Positions 53,301 to 63,822 of a DNA stretch of 64,000 nucleotides are shown one piece after another (position 1 is the first letter of the stretch; the number at the start of each line of letters is the position of its first letter). A model generated the notes under the pieces. That model made no database searches, was not told the DNA's origin, and saw only the letters and a list, made by a program, of their open reading frames with translations. A program made the position numbers and the translations under genes. Source of the DNA: Pseudobdellovibrionaceae bacterium (GTDB taxonomy: Bacteria; Bdellovibrionota; Bdellovibrionia; Bdellovibrionales; Bdellovibrionaceae); NCBI GenBank assembly GCA_947449255.1, contig CANFQX010000002.1, positions 62,001-126,000 of the forward strand, written 5' to 3'.

Positions 53301-53669
53301 GTGGAGAATACAACTTTAAAACCCGCGCCAAGAACTCCTTTGCTTCTTGAAGTTTCTTATAAGCGCAGCTATGCGCGTGAGACTTCGTTAGGGATTATCA
53401 AAAATATTAGCATCTCTGGGGCCTTTCTCGAGATTGATGCCTCTAAAATGAGGGCTGACGAAAAGCTAAATATTATTTTTTCTGTAGCTGGCAGGGAAAG
53501 AAAAGTCGCCGGGCATATTGTCTGGACAAATAGCCATGGCTGCGGCGTTAAATTTTCTCATCATAACAATCGTGATATTCAAATTGTAGATGACCTAATC
53601 TATTATGTTGAAAACGAAAGATCCGAATCAAGATCGGTCATGGACTCAATATTTAAAAAAGTTGGATAA
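53301..53669 (+). CDS. PilZ-like domain protein
   Basis: A protein of 122 residues with the PilZ beta-barrel pattern: VSYKRSYARETSLGIIKNISISGAFLEI and GHIVWTNSHGCGVKF. The second c-di-GMP motif (D/N)xSxxG is present as NISISG. The first motif RxxxR at the expected place is not clear (only Arg in PRTPLL), so ligand binding is uncertain. The start is GTG with AAGGA seven bases upstream. It stands alone with its own terminator. PilZ proteins are numerous in Bdellovibrio, where they affect motility and predation. Confidence 0.8.
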   Translation: MENTTLKPAPRTPLLLEVSYKRSYARETSLGIIKNISISGAFLEIDASKMRADEKLNIIFSVAGRERKVAGHIVWTNSHGCGVKFSHHNNRDIQIVDDLIYYVENERSESRSVMDSIFKKVG

Positions 53670-53692
53670 TTTGATAGTATTTGTCATGTGCT

Positions 53693-53721
53693 AAAAAAAA
53701 GGGCAAATAGCCCTTTTTTTT
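53693..53721 (+). terminator. Intrinsic terminator of the PilZ gene
   Basis: AAAAAAAA-GGGC-AAATA-GCCC followed by eight T. Symmetric, so it can work in both directions, including for the convergent LysM lipoprotein gene. Confidence 0.88.
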
Positions 53722-53765
53722 ATTTAAAATGAATCTTAAGTAAACTAGTTATCGATTTTCATCCA

Positions 53766-55184
53766 CTAAGTTACGTGAGTTCCATCCATTCCCTGAAGCA
53801 TTTCGGCTTCGCGCTCTTTGTTTTTCTTTCTTCTTACAATAAGAATTGCTAAACCAGCAGTAGCTGCACCAATAACTCCAAGAATTATGTTTGTGTTGTC
53901 ATCACCAACTGCACCTGTTGAATCTTCAGATGTTCCATCATTTGTTTTTGCAACATTTTTATGTGGCGCTGACTGCGGAGGAGGTGGTGGTGGCGGGGGT
54001 GACATTTTCGCTGGATCAGCTGCCTCTGGCATGGGAGGTGGCGGAGGAATTTCACCACCACTGACAACAGGCTGTCCTTGAGGCGCAGTTGATGCCTGGC
54101 TCGCAGAAGGATTCGAATCTGGAATTGGTGGCATCTGATCCCCAGGTTGCGCCATTTGATTAGCAGTCTCTTGATTGGTTGAAGATGCAGGTCCCTTTCC
54201 AAGAGATATCTTGCTAGATTCTGGCGGCAAAGCATTTTTTGCTAATTTCGCTTCGTTTACCTTCCAGTAACGAAGCTCCGTTCCCTCTGGAAGTGAATCT
54301 TTTGATTCAACACTATTAGTAGCCCAAACCTCTTTCCAGGCATTGGAGTATCCCAAAAGTTTCTTAGAAACCTTAACGATATTATCACCAGATTTAGAGA
54401 CATAGAGCTCAGGATTAACTCCAGTGTCTTCATAGAAAGTAATCATTTTTGCTGAATCATCCGGTCGCTGTGGTGAATTGTAATAAACTTTATCCCCAGA
54501 TCTTACAGAGCGATTTTTTAATGCTTTATTACCTTTTTTTAACTCTGCTGTTTTATCAGCACCATAAATCATCTGACTGATTTTTGACAAAGTATCACCT
54601 GGTCGAGCGATATAAACAGTGTTGAACCAAATCTTACCAACCTGCCAAGGAGCTTGCGCAATTTTTGAAAGTGCGACTGGCGCCTTTGGAGTCGAGTTAG
54701 CGACAGGGCCTGATTCGGAGGCTGAAGTTCCTGGAGATGGCATATCTGGAGCTGCCGACTCCAAGCCAGGAGTTGGATTCATAGACTCAGTTTGAGCTGG
54801 CAGTGCTGTAGTATCAGAGGTTGAACCTTGTGCAAAGGGGTCTGCAGGTAAATCATTCGAACTTGGTATGTTTGATTGTGCCTCATTACCGGAAGCAACA
54901 TCAGTAGGCGCTGGACCGGTCGCCAGTGATGATTGATCTCCCGCTGGCTTCGATTCACCTAAGGCATCGTCGATTTTTGAGTCAACTTGAGCTGCTACCT
55001 CACCACTTGATTCAGCACCTTTAGCCTGAGGAGCATCTTCACCCTCTAGCTTTTCCAAATCAGCAGAATCAGAATTTTGTGTAACCTCTGTATTAGATTT
55101 TTTTTCACCACTAAATAAACTGCAACCAGTAAGCTGTAAAGCCAGACCATAACATGCGATTAAAATAACAATTCTTTTTAGCAT
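53766..55184 (-). CDS. LysM-containing lipoprotein with C-terminal membrane helix
   Basis: A protein of 472 residues. The N-terminal lipobox is QLTGC (Cys about 21). A long Ser/Ala/Pro-rich linker (about 30-165) leads to a LysM domain (YIARPGDTLSKISQMIYGADK) and a second LysM-like segment (YVSKSGDNIVKVSKKLLGYS). A Pro-rich stretch (about 385-415) with PPPPP runs follows. The C-terminus has a transmembrane helix (IILGVIGAATAGLAILIV) followed by RRKKNKE. Peptidoglycan binding by LysM is expected. A lipid anchor at one end and a membrane helix with basic tail at the other would tie it to two places; which membranes is uncertain. Confidence 0.8.
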   Translation of the reverse strand: MLKRIVILIACYGLALQLTGCSLFSGEKKSNTEVTQNSDSADLEKLEGEDAPQAKGAESSGEVAAQVDSKIDDALGESKPAGDQSSLATGPAPTDVASGNEAQSNIPSSNDLPADPFAQGSTSDTTALPAQTESMNPTPGLESAAPDMPSPGTSASESGPVANSTPKAPVALSKIAQAPWQVGKIWFNTVYIARPGDTLSKISQMIYGADKTAELKKGNKALKNRSVRSGDKVYYNSPQRPDDSAKMITFYEDTGVNPELYVSKSGDNIVKVSKKLLGYSNAWKEVWATNSVESKDSLPEGTELRYWKVNEAKLAKNALPPESSKISLGKGPASSTNQETANQMAQPGDQMPPIPDSNPSASQASTAPQGQPVVSGGEIPPPPPMPEAADPAKMSPPPPPPPPQSAPHKNVAKTNDGTSEDSTGAVGDDNTNIILGVIGAATAGLAILIVRRKKNKEREAEMLQGMDGTHVT

Positions 55185-55306
55185 TTTTCATCCTTGATTG
55201 ATGCACATAGTATACAGATCATGTAAGTCGCTACTAACAAGTTAAAACATAAACCAGAGGTCGTGCAAATATTTATGTTTTTACTGGACTTTAAACAAGT
55301 GAACGG

Positions 55307-55753
55307 TCAGTGAAATTTAAACTTTGAACCTATTTTTATTTTATTTATGTCAAACCAGCCTTTTTTCATTTCTAGGGCATACATCGCTGGTTTTGCACTA
55401 GCATAAGAGGGGAGTAACATCTCGTTAACCTCTTTACCAGACTTCATTTCTTGCACATCAACAAGAACTTTATTCTTATCGAAAAAACCAATTGATAGGT
55501 CTAGAAAAGTATTTTTCATCCAAAAAAAACGCGTCTCTTCATTTTTAAAAACGAAGAGCATACCTTCATCCGCATTCAAGGAGGTTCGAAACATCAGTCC
55601 TCTTTGAAGTTGATCCTGTGTTTCTGCAACTTCCACTTTGACCTCCTTGCCACCAAGAAGGATCTTTTTTTTTGAGAAATCCGTTGCCGATAGACAGGCG
55701 CTACTAAATATCTGTAAGAGAACTAGCGCGAAGCATTTCAATAGCAACACCAT
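55307..55753 (-). CDS. DUF192 family protein
   Basis: A secreted protein of 148 residues with N-terminal hydrophobic signal (MVLLLKCFALVLLQIFSSA). The DUF192 signature is clear: VEVAETQDQLQRGLMFRTSL, GMLFVFKNEETRFFWMKNTFLDLSIGFFD, and ALEMKKGWFD. Function of the family is unknown. The ATG has AAGGAG at good spacing, so the 50-base overlap with the preceding ppx gene appears real and the genes are co-expressed. Confidence 0.9.
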   Translation of the reverse strand: MVLLLKCFALVLLQIFSSACLSATDFSKKKILLGGKEVKVEVAETQDQLQRGLMFRTSLNADEGMLFVFKNEETRFFWMKNTFLDLSIGFFDKNKVLVDVQEMKSGKEVNEMLLPSYASAKPAMYALEMKKGWFDINKIKIGSKFKFH

Positions 55754-56630
55754 ATCTTACTCCTTTTGTTGAAACCACCAAGCTTGATATATCAAGAGCA
55801 TGGAGAATTTTGAGAAGAATTGTTGTACCTCCGAAAATAATATCAGCTCGCCCTGCAAGTTGATACTTTGTTTGCTTTTCCTCGACTGAAGTTTTAGCAA
55901 ATTCATCGGCCCAAAATTGAAGGCGATCCTTGGTGAGCACGAAACCATCCACTTTGTTTTCATCAAAACCACCAACCTCGATAGCTGCAATTGAAGTTGG
56001 CGTCCCTGCTACTGCTATAATTTGATCGATGTTAAATTTTTTAATTTCAGGAATTACGACGCCTATTTGACTGTTTACATAGGTGCTTAAATTCGTCTGT
56101 TCGACTAATTCAATTGGCTGTCGAGTAACAAATTTTTCGGTCACACGAACTGCGCCGATATTTAAACTTTGACTAAAAAGTATTTCATCATTGCGACCAA
56201 CTATGAGTTCAGTGGAGCCACCACCAATATCAATAACTAGTATTGTCTTGCTACCTTTTTCGAGCCCACAGGTCGCACCTTGATAACTTATTCTGGCTTC
56301 GCTTTCTCCAGGAATAACTTCAATTGGAATTTCCAGTTCTTTACCAATATCAAAAAGCTCCTGACCATTGCGAGCATCTCTAGCAGCTGACGTAGCCATC
56401 GCCAAGATTTTTTTAACCTGATGCGCTTCAATTAGCTTTTTGAATTTCTCCAAACATTTTCTAGCTCTTAGCAGTGCATCTGGATGAAGTTCACCAGACT
56501 TATCAACTCCTTGACCTAGTCTAACTACCTCCGAAAAATCACCGTGTATCTTTGTAAGTTTACCAGCGTGGCCTTCTGCTATGAGGCAAAGAAATGTGTT
56601 GGTTCCTAAATCAAGTGCCGCAATTTTCAA
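55704..56630 (-). CDS. ppx: Exopolyphosphatase / guanosine pentaphosphatase (Ppx/GppA), short form
   Basis: A protein of 308 residues with the ASKHA phosphatase motifs: AALDLGTNTFLCLIAEG, ATSAARDARNG, VIPGESEARISYQGA and VIDIGGGSTELIVG. It lacks the C-terminal domains of E. coli Ppx (513 residues), matching the short forms of many bacteria. The substrate may be polyphosphate or pppGpp; sequence alone does not decide. The start is TTG with AGGAG six bases upstream, nine bases after gatB. It continues the gatC-gatA-gatB run. Confidence 0.9.
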   Translation of the reverse strand: MKIAALDLGTNTFLCLIAEGHAGKLTKIHGDFSEVVRLGQGVDKSGELHPDALLRARKCLEKFKKLIEAHQVKKILAMATSAARDARNGQELFDIGKELEIPIEVIPGESEARISYQGATCGLEKGSKTILVIDIGGGSTELIVGRNDEILFSQSLNIGAVRVTEKFVTRQPIELVEQTNLSTYVNSQIGVVIPEIKKFNIDQIIAVAGTPTSIAAIEVGGFDENKVDGFVLTKDRLQFWADEFAKTSVEEKQTKYQLAGRADIIFGGTTILLKILHALDISSLVVSTKGVRYGVAIEMLRASSLTDI

Positions 56631-56639
56631 GGGGAACTC

Positions 56640-58073
56640 CTAGCGCAATTTTTCTTGCAAAATTTTATTTACAATTTCCGGGTTAGCTTGGCCCTTAGAC
56701 GCCTTTAAGACAGCACCAACGAAGAAACCCATAAGATTCTTTTTTTTGCCTGATCTATGGTCTTCAACGTTTTGCTGATTTGCAGATAAAATTTCATCAA
56801 CAATCTTCTCAATAGCACCATGGTCTGTAATTTGAACAAGCCCTTTTTCTTTAATCACAAATTCTGGATCTTTTCCTGTGAGCCACATCTCTTGAAATAC
56901 AACTTTAGCAATTTTTCCAGAAATAGATCCACTATCAATTAGCAATATCAATCTACCTAGTTGTTTGGGACTGATAGGGGACTCTGATATTAATTTTTTT
57001 TCAAGGTTCAGTTCGCGCATGAGTTCTGTCATTACCCAGTTCGATGACGCCTTATAATTTTTAGAAATGGCTGAGGTTTCTTCATAGTAGTCAGCCATCG
57101 ATTTCTCTGATGTTAAAACAAGAGCGTCTGACTCTGGCAAGTTGTGAACTGCCTGGAACCTTTTAGCTCGTGCAATTGGAAGCTCTGGCAATTGTTTACG
57201 ATAGAGTTCAATCATTTCGTCAGAAACGATGAGTGGTAGTAAATCCGGATCAGGAAAATATCGATACTCCTGGGCATCTTCTTTTGTTCTCATAGAAAAT
57301 GTTTTATTTTTATCAGGATCCCAGAGTCGTGTTTCTTGAATTATTCTGTCGCCTCTTTCAATCACTTCTATTTGGCGTTCAATTTCGTATTCAATGGCTT
57401 TTTCAACAAACCTAAAGGAATTAACATTTTTAATTTCAACTTTGGTTCCAAGTTTTTCGGCTCCTATTTTTCGAACAGAGACGTTACAATCACAGCGCAT
57501 GGAACCCTCTTCCAAGTTGCCATCACATACATCTAGATAGCGAACGATCTGACGAATGGTCCTACCATACTCTGCTGCTTCCACAGCTGACCGCAAATCT
57601 GGACCTGTAACGATCTCTAACAAAGGAATCCCTGCTCTATTTAGATTTATTAATGTGCACTCCCCGGAATGATTGGATTTTCCAGCATCCTCCTCAAGAT
57701 GGGCTCTCGAGATACTCACAGTTTTATCCACATTTTCTACCTTGAAAGTGACAGAGCCTCCTTCGCAAATGGGCTGGTCGTATTGGGAGATCTGATATCC
57801 CTTCGGAAGATCAGGATAAAAATAATTTTTTCGAGCAAATACTGATTTTCGACGAATATTGCACCCTAGTGCTAACCCTGTTTTAATTGCAAATTCAATT
57901 GCCTTTTTGTTTACAACGGGCAACGTTCCTGGCATTCCTGCACTCACTGGCGAGACATTTTCATTGTCCCCGGCATTGAACTCGGTTGAATCAGAGCAAA
58001 ATATTTTACTTTCTGTATCTAACTGAACATGAATTTCTATACCAATAACTGGTTCATATCCTCTAAATGACAT
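56640..58073 (-). CDS. gatB: Asp-tRNA(Asn)/Glu-tRNA(Gln) amidotransferase subunit B
   Basis: GatB of 477 residues, the kinase/amidotransferase subunit that converts misacylated Asp-tRNA-Asn or Glu-tRNA-Gln. GatB motifs: YEPVIGIEIHVQLDTESKIFCS, FYPDLPKGYQISQYDQPIC, EEDAGKS, MRCDCNVSVR, EYRYFPDPDL. The C-terminal helical YqeY-like tail is present (about 400-477). The ATG overlaps the gatA stop by 11 bases, so translation is coupled. Confidence 0.96.
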   Translation of the reverse strand: MSFRGYEPVIGIEIHVQLDTESKIFCSDSTEFNAGDNENVSPVSAGMPGTLPVVNKKAIEFAIKTGLALGCNIRRKSVFARKNYFYPDLPKGYQISQYDQPICEGGSVTFKVENVDKTVSISRAHLEEDAGKSNHSGECTLINLNRAGIPLLEIVTGPDLRSAVEAAEYGRTIRQIVRYLDVCDGNLEEGSMRCDCNVSVRKIGAEKLGTKVEIKNVNSFRFVEKAIEYEIERQIEVIERGDRIIQETRLWDPDKNKTFSMRTKEDAQEYRYFPDPDLLPLIVSDEMIELYRKQLPELPIARAKRFQAVHNLPESDALVLTSEKSMADYYEETSAISKNYKASSNWVMTELMRELNLEKKLISESPISPKQLGRLILLIDSGSISGKIAKVVFQEMWLTGKDPEFVIKEKGLVQITDHGAIEKIVDEILSANQQNVEDHRSGKKKNLMGFFVGAVLKASKGQANPEIVNKILQEKLR

Positions 58074-59535
58074 AGGGCTTTAATCCTTTCACTGGTGAGA
58101 CACTCTCAAGTGCAGCCGCAACATTCAACATCCGCTGCTCATCATAATGCTTTGCTGTGATCTGCATACCTATGGGCAGGCCCTGCTTTGATATACCAAA
58201 GGGTATGCTCATTCCTGGCAAGCCAGCAAGGTTTGTCGAAGTGGTAAAAATATCATTTAAATACATCTCTAAAGGATCGTTGATCCTTTCACCAATTTTA
58301 AAAGCTGGAGAAGTTGTCACGGGGCTCAGAATGACATCGCATTTCTGAAATCCCTCTAAATATTGATTTGTAAGCAATCTTCGAACTTGGCATGCTTTTA
58401 AATAGTAAGCATCATAATAGCCACTTGATAAACAGTAGGTTCCCAACATGATTCGACGCTTTACCTCACTTCCAAATCCTTCTCCGCGAGTCTTTCCATA
58501 AAATTCATCAAGACTAATGGAAGATAGATTCTTGAAATCAGAGCGATATCCATATCTGACTCCGTCATATCTTGCCAGGTTCGAAGAAGCCTCACACCCG
58601 GAAACCAGATAATATACAGGAACAGAAAAATCGGTCATGGATATTGAAAGTTCAATAATCTGTGCACCCATTTTTTTGAGAGCTTCAATGGATTCATCAA
58701 AAGTTCGTTGTACATCGGCATCAAGACCGCCTCTCATATACTCTTTGATAAGCCCAACCTTGATGCCATTCATGTTTGTTGAAATATTTTTTGACCATTG
58801 CGGAACAGGTCTCTGTGAAGTCGTTGAATCCATTTCATCATGCCCACAAATTACTTCTAGTGTTAGTGCAGCATCTTCTACTGAGCTAACCATGGGCCCT
58901 GCTTGGTCCAAAGAGGATGCGAATGCAACAACTCCATACCTACTAACCCTTCCATAAGTTGGCTTTACACCGACTATTCCGCAAAAACTGGAAGGCTGAC
59001 GAATGGATCCGCCCGTATCAGTGCCAATACTGCCAGCAACTAAACGAGCTGCTTGCGCTGCTGCCGAACCTCCTGAGGACCCCCCGGGGACAAAATCTAA
59101 GTTCCAGGGATTCTTAACACTACCGTGAAATGAAGTCTCATTTGATGAGCCCATTGCAAACTCATCTTGATTAAGTTTCCCAAGAATAATTGAATCTGAA
59201 GCCTTCAATCTTGAAACAACTGTTGAATCGTAGGGAGGAACAAAATTACTTAACATTTTCGAACCTGCAGTAGTTTGTATTCCCTTAGTGCACAGCATTT
59301 CTTTTATTCCAAAAGGTACGCCCGCAAGAACTCCAACGGCTTCACCATGAGCAATTCGTACATCGAGATCCTCAGCCTGCTTGATTGCCTTTTGATTTAA
59401 TGCAGTGAAAGAATTCAGCTTTGAATCTAAACTTTCAATTCTATTTAAAAAATAAGTTGTAATTTCCTTCGCACTTATTTTTTTATCTTTAACAGCCCTG
59501 GCAATTTCGGCGATTGATGCAAATTTCAATTCCAT
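58063..59535 (-). CDS. gatA: Asp-tRNA(Asn)/Glu-tRNA(Gln) amidotransferase subunit A
   Basis: Amidase-signature glutaminase subunit of 490 residues. The Ser-cisSer-Lys triad is visible: Lys in GIKEMLCTKG, Ser in PGGSSGGSAAA, and the nucleophile Ser in GTDTGGSIRQP. It releases ammonia that is passed to GatB. The ATG has AAGGAAA upstream. It lies nine bases after gatC and overlaps gatB. Confidence 0.96.
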   Translation of the reverse strand: MELKFASIAEIARAVKDKKISAKEITTYFLNRIESLDSKLNSFTALNQKAIKQAEDLDVRIAHGEAVGVLAGVPFGIKEMLCTKGIQTTAGSKMLSNFVPPYDSTVVSRLKASDSIILGKLNQDEFAMGSSNETSFHGSVKNPWNLDFVPGGSSGGSAAAQAARLVAGSIGTDTGGSIRQPSSFCGIVGVKPTYGRVSRYGVVAFASSLDQAGPMVSSVEDAALTLEVICGHDEMDSTTSQRPVPQWSKNISTNMNGIKVGLIKEYMRGGLDADVQRTFDESIEALKKMGAQIIELSISMTDFSVPVYYLVSGCEASSNLARYDGVRYGYRSDFKNLSSISLDEFYGKTRGEGFGSEVKRRIMLGTYCLSSGYYDAYYLKACQVRRLLTNQYLEGFQKCDVILSPVTTSPAFKIGERINDPLEMYLNDIFTTSTNLAGLPGMSIPFGISKQGLPIGMQITAKHYDEQRMLNVAAALESVSPVKGLKPYVI

Positions 59536-59544
59536 GTAATTTCC

Positions 59545-59826
59545 TTAGACAACTGGTGGGACTTTAAAAAGATGACCTGTTCTTGCTGGCGCATTGGCCA
59601 ATATCTCATCAGAAGTAAAATTTTGTTGAGCAATATCTTCACGCCAAAATGATTCAATTTCAGTTGGAGTAATCATAGGCTCAATACCCGTCGTTTCGAT
59701 CTTAGATATCTGTTCAAAATTATGTAAAACCTTTTCAAGCTGAACACTGAACTCTGATGCTTCTGAATCAGTTATGTTCAGTCGAGCTAACTTAGCAATA
59801 ATCTCGATGGTCTTCTTGTCAATCAC
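59545..59826 (-). CDS. gatC: Asp-tRNA(Asn)/Glu-tRNA(Gln) amidotransferase subunit C
   Basis: A small GatC of 93 residues that stabilises GatAB. IAKLARLNITDSEASEFSVQLEKVLHNFEQI is typical. The GTG at 59826 is chosen because GGAG lies six bases upstream and the N-terminus then matches the family; a TTG at 59838 has no ribosome binding site. It heads the gatCAB-ppx-DUF192 transcription unit. The presence of gatCAB indicates that the indirect route for Asn- and/or Gln-tRNA is used. Confidence 0.93.
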   Translation of the reverse strand: MIDKKTIEIIAKLARLNITDSEASEFSVQLEKVLHNFEQISKIETTGIEPMITPTEIESFWREDIAQQNFTSDEILANAPARTGHLFKVPPVV

Positions 59827-59981
59827 AAGACGCTCCAATTCTATTTGTTAGGTGGACGACTCAAAGATAATAAAAAATTTAGGGCCAGTCACCAAGTCAC
59901 TTTTAAACTAGATGGTAACAGCGAGTTGACTAATGGCGCTAAGTGCTTCTCGCGTGACACGCATGCCACTTACTATGTTAA

Positions 59982-61994
<2,013 letters not shown>

Positions 61995-62000
61995 GTTAAG

Positions 62001-62030
62001 ACCCATGGTGCTAAGCCATGGGTTTTAAAA
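62001..62030. terminator. Bidirectional terminator between ligA and histone gene
   Basis: ACCCATGG, loop TGCTAAG, CCATGGGT, followed by TTTAAAAAA. It can serve both converging transcripts. Confidence 0.7.
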
Positions 62031-62052
62031 AAGCTGAAATGAAATATAAAAA

Positions 62053-62247
62053 TTAGATGTGATCAATCATAATATCTCGAGCCATAACGGTTTTTCGCCC
62101 GTCGGCTTTAGCGCTATCGACGCCTTTCAAACAAAGTTGCTCGATTGCCTTGCTAAGTATATCGATAGTTTCTGCAGAAGTGTTCATCCCACCTTTTTCT
62201 TTGATCAACTTTTTTACCTTACTTGTTACAATTAGAACATCTGTCAT
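62053..62247 (-). CDS. Bacterial histone-fold protein (Bd0055-like, DUF1931)
   Basis: A 64-residue single histone fold: VTSKVKKLIKEKGGMNTSAETIDILSKAIEQLCLKG, and the loop-and-third-helix pattern ADGRKTVMARDIM. This is the arrangement of archaeal-type histones and closely follows the pattern I recall for Bd0055 of Bdellovibrio bacteriovorus, a major chromatin protein that binds DNA end-on and is essential in that species. It has no tails. The ATG has GGAG about ten bases upstream. It lies 97 bases after the phosphoesterase gene on the same strand. Homology is from memory of the pattern; an alignment would confirm. Confidence 0.88.
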   Translation of the reverse strand: MTDVLIVTSKVKKLIKEKGGMNTSAETIDILSKAIEQLCLKGVDSAKADGRKTVMARDIMIDHI

Positions 62248-62344
62248 GATTTAAAATCTCCATCCATGTTTATTTTTTACTCTAAAAGGTTTGCATAGCG
62301 TCCAGAAATTGACAAAGAAAATTGGTTTTTGCGGTGCGATAAAC

Positions 62345-63805
62345 CTAACGCACGGCTGGTTTAGTAAGCTCTGATTTTCCATCGAAAAACTTCTTAAGTT
62401 CAGCTTTTCTAGGGCCAGCTTTAGTTGGAGCGATCCATATGAAAGTTTTCTGATCAAGAGGTTTAGTACATTCTAAATCAAGAAAAGCAGGGGACCAGCA
62501 TCCACTATTTAAGTGTTCAACCGCACCTATTATTTCATGGCGACTGTGGTGGGTGTGTCCATAGATAATTCGCTTAACTTTTGTGATTGCACTTGTCATA
62601 GCTAAAACCCGATCATCAGGCTCTTTGTAGCCCGAGACATGTGAATTTATAGACCGACTGTAAAACAAGAAAAAAGGTAATAATGCAAACAATGGAATAA
62701 ATGCCCAAAATATTGAAATGTCCAGTACTGCTCTGATAAACACAAAAAGCTGGAATATTAAAAAAAATCCCAAAAAAATTATGAAGGCTCTATCCAACCA
62801 AAGCTCTCTTGCTAATAGCATGGGGTTGCTTGCGGCTGGAGCGACAAAAAGCTCCTTCATTTCTCTGACCATACGAGGCTCAGCATTAGATTTTTCGGAA
62901 ATGTAAGATATCCTGTCTTCAATTCGAAGTGGATTCCGAATAGGTGCCGATAGCCGATCAATAAACGAATGCACCAAAGTAGCCATAGCGCCCCAAAACC
63001 AAGTAAAAATTAATCCTGGCTGGGCTTTCCACATGTATCTAAAAAAGAATTTTACATACTCTGCAAGTGACATAATATAATTAGTATCAACATGTGGATT
63101 GAAGAAACCCATCCCGTTCATAATATATCGGCAAGCTAAGTTCCCAAATGGCAGCTTCAAGGCAATATAATTGTAGCCCTTTACATAGGGATTAATAGGA
63201 TCTTCACAAAGGCAATAGGGGTCATACTGATTTCCGTGCTCAATCAATGTGTCTTGGTTGCTGATATAGAACCATTCGATGAACCTCACTTGAATTCGAT
63301 TTTCCAGAGGAATACTGAAGTGCTTTAGGATCTCTTCCTGAACAACTTTAAAATGCATCTCTAAATCATGATTTCCCATGATAAATACAACGCGGTGTCC
63401 TCTATTAATAAATCCGCTGAGTGCCTGCATAAATTCAGCATGATCCTCTAAAATTTTAGATATTTTAAATTGAGACCGCTCTGGCCGAGCATAAAGTCCC
63501 CGGTGCCGCTCCAGCCAACTTATGTGAAAAATAGGTTCATCTGGCAATGCCATGACACTATCAAAATCAAAAACATCCCCGTTTAAAATCAACTCGACCT
63601 TTGCTCCATTAGCGCATTCTTCAATATGTTTCAAAAAATTTGTAAAAATATCGTCGAAAAAAAACTGTCTTGTCTTAAACTTCTTCCACAAGGGAAAGCG
63701 CAGATTGACGGGCTCTGCTTCCGACAAATGCAAGTCACTTATTACAGCGGTAAATGTTGCTGATCTGAAATCGGAATTTAGATTGTTCAAAAAAGAAGTG
63801 GGCAA
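62345..63805 (-). CDS. Membrane-associated calcineurin-like metallophosphoesterase
   Basis: A protein of 486 residues. The dinuclear-metal motifs are complete: DLHLSE, GDVFDFD, GNHDLE and GHTHHS. An insert (about 210-400) carries two or three hydrophobic segments (including FIIFLGFFLIFQLFVFIRAVL and FWAFIPLFALLPFFLFY), so it is anchored in a membrane. The GNHDxE form recalls LpxH-type UDP-2,3-diacylglucosamine hydrolases, but the size and the membrane part argue for another substrate. The start is TTG with GGGAGGA five bases upstream. It lies 17 bases from the divergent murD start. Confidence 0.88.
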   Translation of the reverse strand: MPTSFLNNLNSDFRSATFTAVISDLHLSEAEPVNLRFPLWKKFKTRQFFFDDIFTNFLKHIEECANGAKVELILNGDVFDFDSVMALPDEPIFHISWLERHRGLYARPERSQFKISKILEDHAEFMQALSGFINRGHRVVFIMGNHDLEMHFKVVQEEILKHFSIPLENRIQVRFIEWFYISNQDTLIEHGNQYDPYCLCEDPINPYVKGYNYIALKLPFGNLACRYIMNGMGFFNPHVDTNYIMSLAEYVKFFFRYMWKAQPGLIFTWFWGAMATLVHSFIDRLSAPIRNPLRIEDRISYISEKSNAEPRMVREMKELFVAPAASNPMLLARELWLDRAFIIFLGFFLIFQLFVFIRAVLDISIFWAFIPLFALLPFFLFYSRSINSHVSGYKEPDDRVLAMTSAITKVKRIIYGHTHHSRHEIIGAVEHLNSGCWSPAFLDLECTKPLDQKTFIWIAPTKAGPRKAELKKFFDGKSELTKPAVR

Positions 63806-63822
63806 ATCTTCCTCCCAAGAAT

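Noticed and set aside
53818-54081. ORF antisense to the Pro-rich part of the LysM lipoprotein
   Set aside because: Gly-rich reverse reading of Pro codons; no start signals.
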